DNA from: Myxococcota bacterium
Lineage (GTDB): Bacteria > Myxococcota > Polyangia > GCA-2747355 > JAKLHH01
DNA: 16,366 nt
Assembly (NCBI GenBank): GCA_022710245.1
Contig: JAKLHH010000040.1
Coordinates: forward strand, 1 to 16,366
Reading direction: 5' to 3'
Below the pieces are notes generated by a model that saw only the letters and a list, made by a program, of their open reading frames with translations, ran no database searches and was not told where the DNA came from. The position numbers were made by a program, and so were the translations under genes. Of this stretch, positions 1 to 6,700 are shown piece after piece. Numbering within the stretch: the first letter of the stretch is position 1; every line of letters starts with the position of its first letter.

Positions 1-310
1 CGCGGTCCACCGCATGGTCGCGGTCGACCGCGCGGTCGCGCGCGTGGTCGCCGCCCAGCTCCCGCGCGGCCACCTCGCCCGGGTGGTCGGCCGCTCGATC
101 CCGAGCGCCGAGGTCGAGGAGCACGCCGGGGTAGGTGCAGACCCCGCGTCCGCCGCCCGGAGCGCTGCAGCGCAGCCCGCTGCGGCAGTCCCGGTCCGAG
201 ATGCAGAAGTCCCCCAGCCCGCCGGCGCACCCCGCGAGGAGCAGCGCGCCGAGCAGCAGCGCGCCGGGGAGCAGCGCCAGACCGGGCGCCTTCGGCCGGC
301 GTTCGCTCAT
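1..310 (-). CDS. Cysteine-bearing lipoprotein, partial (C-terminus beyond window)
   Basis: The first 103 residues of a secreted lipoprotein are visible; the reading frame stays open to the left edge. The N-terminus has Arg/Lys residues, a Leu/Ala-rich core and a lipobox LLAGC with the lipidated Cys at residue 28, so signal peptidase II processing and anchoring in the envelope are expected. After it comes a small Cys cluster (DFCISDRDCRSGLRC, then VC), a pattern common in secreted proteins of Myxococcota. From about residue 68 the chain becomes a low-complexity Asp/Arg/His/Ala linker (DHARDRAVDRDHAVDR). The start ATG (310-308) overlaps the stop TGA (309-307) of the upstream TonB-dependent receptor gene as ATGA, so the two are probably translationally coupled. 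The partner role (surface substrate-binding lipoprotein) is inference from this coupling; no functional family was recognised. No typical function-specific domain is seen in the visible part. Confidence 0.72.
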   Translation of the reverse strand, partial: MSERRPKAPGLALLPGALLLGALLLAGCAGGLGDFCISDRDCRSGLRCSAPGGGRGVCTYPGVLLDLGARDRAADHPGEVAARELGGDHARDRAVDRDHAVDR

Positions 311-2406
311 GGCACCTCCACCTGCGCCGCGGCGATGGCGCTGATCCCCGGCGCAGGGAAGCCCGCCCCGTGGACGCGATAGCTCGCGTTGGTGAGGTTG
401 TCGATCGCGAGGAGGAGGCGCACCGGCTTGACCAGCTCGAGCCCGCCCTGCAGCCGCAGCACCGCGTAGCCATCGGTGCCCTCGCAGCCGATCGCGCCCG
501 CTGGGCAGATCCGCGGATCACGCAGGTCCGCGCTGCTGAGCCGGCGCTGCGGACCGGCCCAGCGCAGCGAGAGCTCCGCCGAGAGCTGGCGCTTCTCGTG
601 CTTGTAGCGCAGCCCGGCCACCCCGCCGAGCGGCGGCACGCGGGAGAGCGGCTCCGCGCCAGCCCCCTGCAGCTCCTGCTCGCCGTGGCTCCAGGCGAGC
701 CAGGAGTAGAGCTCGAAGGCGCGGATCGCCAGTCGGAAGGCGACCTCGACCCCGTGCACGCGGGCGCTCGCGGCGTTGGCGCGCGTCGTGGTCGGCAGCA
801 GCGCTGGGCCGCCGCAGCTCGCCGAGGGGCTCCACGGCAGCGTCAGCGCCACCGGCACCTCGACGATGGGATCGAAGAGCGCGGTGAAGGTGTAGGCGGC
901 CGAGGCGGTGAGGACACCGAAGAGGTCGAGCTTCACGCCCGCCTCGGCGGTCAGGCTCTTCTCCGGGTCGAGGTGCCCCGCCGGCACACGGTAGCCGCGA
1001 TCACCGCAGCCGACGGCCGTGAGGTCGTCGACGTTGGGGGCGAGGTAGCCCTGGCTGAGGCCGGCGACCAGGTTGAGGCCGTCGCCGAGGAGGTAGCTCG
1101 CGTGGAGGCTGCCGAGGCCGGTGACCCAGGTGCTGGCGATCTCCGGCTGCGCGTCCGGGCCCGCCACTGCCGGCGCGCTCACGCTCCAGGTGGCGAGCCG
1201 CGCGCCCAGGTCCAGCGAGAGCCGGGAGGTGAGCGACAGGTGGTCGAGCACATAGAGCCCGGTCTCCAGGTAGCGCGACCCGTCGGGGTAGCGGCCGCGG
1301 GCCTGCCGCTCGCGCTCGCCGACGCTCACCGCCTGCAGCGAGGCGGCCGAGCCGATCCAGTCGTGGACCAGGTCGAGGCCATAGCCGAGGCGGTTCCGCG
1401 GCAGCTCCGAGGCGAGCGAGAGGGCCAGGCCCAGCGAGCTGGCCAGGTCGCGCTCGCGCTCGATCAGGTCGCGCCCGACGCGGAAGCGGTCGCGCACCTC
1501 GAGCAGCCGCTGGAAGCTGAGGCTCGCGTCGACGGCGCGGATGAAGTGCTCCTGACGGCTCTGGTAGCGGAGCGCCACCGCGTCGCGCGCGCGCTGGGTG
1601 ATGAGGAAGTCCTCGGGCGTGGAGCGGTCGGGGCGCCCAAGATCGGGCTGACGGAGCAGCGCGTAGCTGGCCCGCAGCGAGGAGCTCGTGCTCGGCGCCC
1701 AGATCGCCTCCACCGCCGCGTCGCCGCTCTGGTGGCCGGTGAACTGCTCGCGGCCGACGCCGTGGCCGCCCTGCACGTCGCCGAGGCGCCGGAACGAGCC
1801 GCCCGCCTGCAGCCCGAAGGCGCGCAGGTGGCCGGTCGTGGTGAGGTTGCCGAGGCCGGCCAGGCTCGCGCTGGCGAACCCGGCGCGGAGCTCGCCGGCG
1901 GCGTCCCAGGCCCGGCCGGGGTCGAACTCGTAGCGACGGGGCAGCAGGCTGATCACGCCACCCTCGGCGCCGCCTCCATAGGCGGCGCCCCCCGCCCCGC
2001 GCAAGACCTCGACCCGACGCACCGCCAGCGGGTCGACCCAGCCGAGGAGGTCGCCGCCCTCGAGGGGCGTGATCCCGGTCTGCAGGCGCACCCCGTCGGC
2101 GAGCAGCAGCACGCGGCGCCCGCCGAGCCCGCGCAGCGTGGGCGTCCCTCCGGCGGCGAGCGCGGGGTAGCTCCAGACCCCGACCGCGCCGAGGAGCGCC
2201 TCGCCGGTGGTCGCCGGGATGCCCCAGGGGCGAACGACTTCGACGGCACGCGAGCTCTCGAACACGCGCTCGGACTGTCGGGCGGCGAGCGCGCTCTTCT
2301 CCTCGCCGGCGTCCTCGCGCTCGTCCCGTTCGCGCTCGTCGGCGAGCGCGGCTGTCCTCGGGGCGGCGAGGAGGAGCAGCGCGAGGAGGAGGGCGCGGAC
2401 GCTCAT
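307..2406 (-). CDS. TonB-dependent outer-membrane receptor
   Basis: A 699-residue outer-membrane beta-barrel transporter that should import a scarce ligand (siderophore, haem, cobalamin or similar) with energy from TonB/ExbBD. Residues 1-22 are a Sec signal peptide (MSVRALLLALLLLAAPRTAA). A plug domain occupies about residues 50-160, shown by TLRGLGGRRVLLLADGVRL followed by VDPLAVRRVEVLRGAGGAAYGGGAEGGVISL. The remainder alternates amphipathic strands and ends with the family signature IDNLTNASYRVHGAGFPAPG. The final residues are QVEVP rather than the usual terminal aromatic, so the last strand is atypical. I see no clear TonB box near the mature N-terminus. The length is normal for the family. 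Ligand cannot be told from sequence. The ATG at 2406 has only a weak Shine-Dalgarno (TTGAGA just upstream). The gene follows a terminator and a 10-bp tandem repeat and overlaps the downstream lipoprotein gene by ATGA. Confidence 0.9.
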   Translation of the reverse strand: MSVRALLLALLLLAAPRTAALADERERDEREDAGEEKSALAARQSERVFESSRAVEVVRPWGIPATTGEALLGAVGVWSYPALAAGGTPTLRGLGGRRVLLLADGVRLQTGITPLEGGDLLGWVDPLAVRRVEVLRGAGGAAYGGGAEGGVISLLPRRYEFDPGRAWDAAGELRAGFASASLAGLGNLTTTGHLRAFGLQAGGSFRRLGDVQGGHGVGREQFTGHQSGDAAVEAIWAPSTSSSLRASYALLRQPDLGRPDRSTPEDFLITQRARDAVALRYQSRQEHFIRAVDASLSFQRLLEVRDRFRVGRDLIERERDLASSLGLALSLASELPRNRLGYGLDLVHDWIGSAASLQAVSVGERERQARGRYPDGSRYLETGLYVLDHLSLTSRLSLDLGARLATWSVSAPAVAGPDAQPEIASTWVTGLGSLHASYLLGDGLNLVAGLSQGYLAPNVDDLTAVGCGDRGYRVPAGHLDPEKSLTAEAGVKLDLFGVLTASAAYTFTALFDPIVEVPVALTLPWSPSASCGGPALLPTTTRANAASARVHGVEVAFRLAIRAFELYSWLAWSHGEQELQGAGAEPLSRVPPLGGVAGLRYKHEKRQLSAELSLRWAGPQRRLSSADLRDPRICPAGAIGCEGTDGYAVLRLQGGLELVKPVRLLLAIDNLTNASYRVHGAGFPAPGISAIAAAQVEVP

Positions 2407-2450
2407 CGGGTCTCAAGCGTACGGGGAGGCTGGCGGCGGCGCAAGCGCGC

Positions 2451-2499
2451 TCGGAGGACTGTGGAGGACTGTGGAGGACTGTGGAGGACTGTGAGGACT
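2451..2499. repeat. 10-bp tandem repeat, about five copies, upstream of the TonB receptor
   Basis: Three exact copies of GTGGAGGACT (2461-2490) are flanked by an imperfect copy on the left (TCGGAGGACT) and a 9-bp copy on the right (GTGAGGACT). On the minus strand, the direction of the receptor gene, the unit reads AGTCCTCCAC. The array ends about 45 bp before the receptor start codon. The 10-bp period is close to one DNA helical turn. It could be a set of operator sites or a slippage-prone repeat that changes promoter spacing. No other functional assignment is possible from sequence alone. Confidence 0.9.
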
Positions 2500-2565
2500 G
2501 TCGATGCTCAGGGACTTGCTCGGGCGCGGCTCAGAGGGTCGGGTAGCTGACTCGAAAAGCAAAAT

Positions 2566-2593
2566 GCCCGCCTCGTCCGAGGACGAGGCGGGC
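2566..2593 (-). terminator. Rho-independent terminator of the candidate ncRNA
   Basis: A perfect 13-bp inverted repeat (GCCCGCCTCGTCC and its complement) surrounds a 2-nt centre. On the minus strand the stem is followed by ATTTTGCTTTTC, a T-rich tail, so it terminates minus-strand transcripts. On the plus strand the stem is followed by AAGAGCT and would not terminate. It lies just after the 3' end of the predicted structured RNA and separates it from the TonB receptor gene. Confidence 0.85.
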
Positions 2594-2780
2594 AAGAGCT
2601 AGGCCCCGCAGAGGCGGTGGGAAACGATCTACACCCCGCAAAGCAGGTGGGCTCCACGATAGCCGCTTCACGCTTCCCGGCGCGCGGGTCTGCGGTTCAC
2701 GGCCAGCGGCGGATCCCGGGGCATAGCCATAGGGAATAGATATGGTTTCCCTGCCGAATCTCCCAGCAGCAGCCTGTCTT
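2594..2780 (-). ncRNA. Candidate structured small RNA, about 187 nt, 6S-RNA-like architecture
   Basis: No open reading frame with coding character occupies this strand, yet a near-consensus promoter lies directly upstream and a perfect intrinsic terminator directly downstream. The predicted transcript folds back on itself. Its 5' end pairs with its 3' end (AAGA at 2780-2777 with UCUU at 2597-2594; AGGC at 2775-2772 with GCCU at 2604-2601). A perfect 7-bp helix follows (GGGAAAC 2751-2745 with GUUUCCC 2625-2619), then a 6-bp helix with one GU pair (2741-2736 with 2632-2627). Further in, GCCGCU can pair with AGCGGC. Two similar hairpins sit on the 3' side. Length and closed-end architecture match 6S RNA, which binds RNA polymerase holoenzyme, but I could not match 6S consensus sequence blocks. 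It lacks the tmRNA, SRP RNA and cobalamin-riboswitch signatures. A leader regulating the receptor gene is possible, but the terminator has no visible antiterminator. Confidence 0.55.
2604..2651 (-). repeat. Duplicated 18-nt hairpin motif inside the candidate ncRNA
   Basis: On the minus strand CCCACCTGCTTTGCGGGG (2651-2634) and CCCACCGCCTCTGCGGGG (2621-2604) match at 15 of 18 positions and are spaced 30 nt apart. Each can form a short hairpin (CCUGC-UUU-GCGGG and CCGC-CUCU-GCGG). The stems are kept although some bases differ, which hints at structure rather than sequence being retained. Confidence 0.6.
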
Positions 2781-2782
2781 CT

Positions 2783-2811
2783 ACTATAGCGGCCCACCCG
2801 CGGGACTTCAA
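2783..2811 (-). promoter_or_regulatory. Sigma70-type promoter of the candidate ncRNA
   Basis: On the minus strand TTGAAG (2811-2806) and TATAGT (2788-2783) are separated by exactly 17 bp. They match consensus at 4 of 6 (-35) and 5 of 6 (-10) positions, unusually good for this GC-rich sequence. The expected start of transcription is near 2780-2776. The promoter begins 24 bp beyond the stop codon of the coiled-coil gene and points away from it, towards the structured RNA. Confidence 0.75.
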
Positions 2812-2835
2812 CGGGTCGTCCGCGCTCGCCACACC

Positions 2836-3612
2836 TCAGGTCTCGCTGCGGCCGCGCTTCCGCCGCTCGCCGCTCTTCTTCAGACCGCACAGTGGGTCAG
2901 GGTTGCCCTTGCACTCGTCGGTGTCCACCGCCGGCGTCGGCGACGGCGGCCGCACCCCCGCGCCTACGCGAGGCTGGCGCTCCGTGCAGCGCGCGAGCGC
3001 CTTGCCGAGCGCCTCCACCTCCCCTCGCGTCCGCGCCAGCGCGTCGCGCAGCCGCTCCCGCTGCTCGACGAGCTGCGCCTCGAGCCGCGTCTCCCGCTCG
3101 CGGGCTCGTGCCCGCGCGTCCTCGGTGGCGCGCCGCGCCGCCGCGAGCTCGCCCGCCAGCACCTCGGCCCGCTCTCCGCTGCGGTGGACCTGCAGCCCGA
3201 GGCCGCCAAGCCCGAGCGCCAGCACGCCGCAGGCGACGGCGAGCGCCAGCCTCCCTCGCGCCGGCGCCGGCTGACGCGCCTCCTGCTCGCGGAGGATCCG
3301 CTCCCGCTCGAGCCGCAGCTCCGCCTCGACGCGAGCGCGCCGCTCCGCCTCGGCGAGCCGCAGTCGTTCCTCGCGCTCCTCGCGCGCCCGCCGCTCCGCC
3401 GCCGCGCGCTCCCGCTCCGCCGCCTCCCGCGCCTCGCGCTCCCGCGCCTCGCGCTCCCGCTCCGCCGCCGCGGCCTGCTCCTCGCGACGCCGCGCCTCGC
3501 GCTGCTCCGCGTCGCGCTGCTCGTCCTGCTGGCGACGCGTCTCGATCTGCCGGAGCTCCTTGAGCGACACCACCACCGAGTCGGGCCGCCGGGCGGCCTG
3601 CTTCTGCGTCAT
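2836..3612 (-). CDS. Membrane-anchored coiled-coil protein, function unknown
   Basis: A 258-residue protein with no recognised enzymatic domain. Residues 1-20 are a modest head with SVVVSLKEL. Residues about 21-115 are an extremely charged Glu/Arg/Ala helix, almost certainly coiled coil. Residues 121-142 form one transmembrane helix (RLALAVACGVLALGLGGLGL). Residues 145-212 form a second coiled coil. A Pro-rich linker leads to a small C-terminal motif with two cysteines, CKGNPDPLCGL (Cys234, Cys242), and a basic tail. Orientation is inferred: the N-terminal coil is probably cytoplasmic and the C-terminal part periplasmic, where the Cys pair could form a disulfide. Automated pipelines may label such proteins TolA-like because of composition, which is weak evidence. 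The ATG is preceded by GAGGG at suitable spacing. It lies 115 bp downstream of the STAND/WD40 gene on the same strand, so co-transcription is possible. Confidence 0.8.
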   Translation of the reverse strand: MTQKQAARRPDSVVVSLKELRQIETRRQQDEQRDAEQREARRREEQAAAAEREREAREREAREAAERERAAAERRAREEREERLRLAEAERRARVEAELRLERERILREQEARQPAPARGRLALAVACGVLALGLGGLGLQVHRSGERAEVLAGELAAARRATEDARARARERETRLEAQLVEQRERLRDALARTRGEVEALGKALARCTERQPRVGAGVRPPSPTPAVDTDECKGNPDPLCGLKKSGERRKRGRSET

Positions 3613-3668
3613 GGCTTCGACCCTCGCTTGTTTCGTCCCCTGCTGGACGGCGAAGGGAGCCGGCGCTG

Positions 3669-3710
3669 ACAGCCTCTCTGCGGGACCGGACAGCCTCTCT
3701 GCGGGACCGG
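3669..3710. repeat. Perfect 21-bp tandem duplication in the spacer between STAND and coiled-coil genes
   Basis: The 21-mer beginning ACAGCCTCTCTGCGGGACC occurs twice head to tail without mismatch (3669-3689 and 3690-3710). It lies in the 115-bp spacer between the STAND/WD40 stop codon and the coiled-coil protein start. The lack of mismatches suggests a recent duplication or selection on both copies. No hairpin with a T-tract was seen here, so it is not an obvious terminator. Confidence 0.9.
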
Positions 3711-3727
3711 ACCCGGGTCGGGATCGC

Positions 3728-6700
3728 TCAGTGGACCTCGACGCGCCCGTCGAGCCGGACCTCGAGGTTGGTCAGGCGATCGATGAGCGCGCGCAGCCGC
3801 GGCAGGCTGGCGTCGCCGAGCTGCCACAGCCAGATGCTGCGGTCGCCGCTGGCCGAGGCGAGCGTGCCCCCGTCGGGAGCGAAGGCCACCGCGTAGACCC
3901 AGTCGGTGTGGCCGAGGAGCGGCGGACCGAGAGGGCGCCCGCGGCTGCTCTCCCACAGGCGCACGGTGCCGTCCGAGCTGCCCGAGGCGAGGCTCCGCCC
4001 GTCGGGAGCGAACGCCACCGAGAGCACCCAGTGGCGGTGGCCGAGGAGCGTGGCCCGGGGCCGGCGCGCCGCGAGGTCCCACAGGCGCAGCGTGGCGTCG
4101 CCGCTGGCCGTGACCGCGCTGCGTCCATCCGGGGCCACCGCCAGCGCATAGATCGGCTCGGCGTGGCCGCTCTCGAGGCTGGCCGAGAGCTTGCCCGCCG
4201 CGGCGTCCCAGAGGTGGAGCCGGCGGTCGTGGCCGGCGGCGAGGAGCGTCCGTCCGTCGGGCGTGAAGGCGAGCGCGAAGAGGGCGCCGCCTGGCCCGCT
4301 GAGGGCCTTCGGCGGAGGCGCGTCGTCCGGGGGCAGCGCGTCGCCGGTGGGCAGCGCACCCACGCCCTCCCGCCTGGCGGGCAGCGACCAGAGGAGCACC
4401 CGCCCGTCGCCCGTCGCCGCCGCCAGCCCGCGTCCGTCGGGCGAGGCCGCCAGCGCGTAGATCGCCTTCGAGGCCTGTACCAGCAGCCGTGGCGTCTGCG
4501 CGCCGCGCGCCGGCTCCCAGAGGAGGAGCCGTCCGTCGGCGCCGCCCGAGGCGAGCCAGCGCCCATCCGGCGAGACCGCCAGCGCGAGCGCGGCCTGCCC
4601 GTGGGTCAGGGCGGGCCCCGCGGGGCCACCGGTCGCCGTGCTCCAGCGGCGCAGCGCGCCGTCGCGGCCGGCGGAGAAGAGCGTGCGCCCGCCAGCGGCG
4701 AACGCGATCGCTTGCACCTCGCCCTCGTGACCGCGCAGGCGCAGCCCTCCCGCGGCGCGGGCCGCGAGGTCCCAGAGGCGGAGCGTGTGGTCGAGGCTGC
4801 TCGAGGCGAGGCGGCGGCCGTCGGCCGAGAAGGCGAGCCCGGTCACCAGGCCGAGGTGCCCGCGCAGCGGGAAGCCGCGTCCCTCCCCCTGATCCACGTC
4901 GAAGAGACGGACCACCTTCTCGGCCCCGGCCGCGGCCAGGGCGCGTCCGTCCGGCGAGAAGGCCAGCGCGAGCACGCCGCCCGGGCAGCTCAGGAGGCGC
5001 GCGGGCGCCCCCTCTGCCTCACCCCCCGCGGGCGCACGCGCGGCCCCGGTCTCCCAGAGGCGCACCGCCTCCTCCCGCCCCGCCGTCGCGAGCAGCCGCC
5101 CGTCGGGCGAGAGCGAGACGGCGTAGAGCTCCTGCGGGTGCTCGAGCGAGCCCCGGGGCTCGCCGGTGACCGCGTCCCAGAGGCGCGCGCGGTGGTCGAG
5201 CGAGCCCGAGGCCAGGAGCCGCCCGTCCGCCGAGAACGCCAGCGCGAGCACCGCCTTGCCGTGGGCGGCCAGGGGCGGGCCCGAGGCGCCGCGCTCGGCC
5301 AGGCGCAGGCGATGGACACGTCCATCGGCGCCGGCGGCGGCCGCCTGCTCGCCGTCCGGGGCGACAGCGAGCGCGTAGAGGGGCTGGCCGCCCGCGGCGA
5401 TGGCGCCGAGGGCGCGGCCCGAGCCCGGATCCCAGAGGCGCAGCGTCCCGTCCCAGCTCGCCGACACGAGCAGGCGTCCGCCCCGCGCGAAGGCGAGCGC
5501 GCTCACCTGGTCGGTGTGGCCGGAGAGCTCGGCGACGACGCGGCGCCCGGCGAGCTCGAGGATCCGCACCGTGCGCTCGCTCGCCGCCGCGAGCAGGCGC
5601 CCGTCGGGCGAGAGCGCGACGGCCGCGAACGGACCGCGCCCGCGCAGCACCTCGGCGACCCCGCGCCGCCGCGCCTCCTCGATCAGCGTCACCACGCCGA
5701 TCCCGGCTCCCTCCGAGGAGAGGTTGCGCAGCCAGGCGACCGCCTGGGTCGGATCGCGGTCGAGCTCGAGCTGAGCCCTGAGCAGCACGCCCTGATCGGC
5801 GATCGCCGTGGCGCGGCCCGCCTCGCGCACGGCGCGCTGGAGCTGCACCAGACCGAAGACCGTCCCCAGGAGCGCGGCCGCGAGCAGCGCCCCGACACCC
5901 AGCCTCCGCACCAGGCGCCCGCGCCGCGAGGCGACGAGGAGCGCGCGCGCTGGCGAGGAGGTGGTGTGCTCGAGGTGAGGCCAGTGGCGGAGCACCACGG
6001 CCAGCCCCCGCCCGCGGAGGAGCTCTCGCCTCCCCGGATCCGCCCAGCTCGCCAGCGCGCGGTCGAGGTGTCCCTGAGCCTCGCGCTGCTCGAGCTCGCT
6101 GGCGCTCGCCCGCTCACCGACGGCGCGCGCGAGCTGGTCGTGCATCAGCGAGTAGGTCACCGCGGGGCCGCTCCCGCGCGCGACCACGAGGCGGTCGTCG
6201 GTGAGCCGCCCGAGCACGGCGTGGAGCCGCACCGCGTCCTCGCCCGGCGCGACCGGCTGGATCGCCTGCCAGAGCGCGCCGAGCTCCACCCAGCGACGCG
6301 CGTCGCCCTCGGTCATCGCCCGCAGCAGCGCCCAGGCGAGCTCGCGCTCGCCGTCGTAGCAGGAGGAGGCGAGCGTCTCGTCGAGGTGGCCGGCGAGGAT
6401 CTGCGCCGCCCCGCCCAGGCGTCGGTAGAGCGCCCGGTCGAGGACCGCCTGCCCGGTCCGGCGCGCCTCGGCGAGGAGGCGGCCGCAGACGAGCTGCAGG
6501 TTGCAGGGCACGGTGCCCGCGGTCTCCAGCAGCGCCGGCACCAGCTCCTCGTCGAGCAGCGCCTCCTCGAAGCGGACGCCACTGCCCTCGAGCGGCCGCT
6601 CGGCCGCCTCCCGCGTCCCGGCACGGTCGAGCGGGCCGACGAGGAGGAGTGCATCGCCGGCGCCGAGCAGCTCGCCTCCCTCGAGCTCGCTCGCCTCGCG

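Noticed and set aside
2451..2499. CRISPR array
   Set aside because: The 10-bp unit repeats directly with no unique spacers; it is a simple tandem repeat.
370..2550. Long open frame on the plus strand opposite the TonB receptor
   Set aside because: Composition is Arg/Ala/Gly/Glu-rich with no motifs, while the minus frame has signal peptide, plug and barrel signature. It is an antisense shadow of GC-rich coding DNA.
2594..2811. Cobalamin riboswitch, tmRNA or SRP RNA
   Set aside because: The B12-box, the tmRNA tRNA-like ends and the SRP GGTCAGG...GGAAGG core are absent. TonB receptor proximity alone is not sufficient, and the terminator lacks a visible antiterminator.
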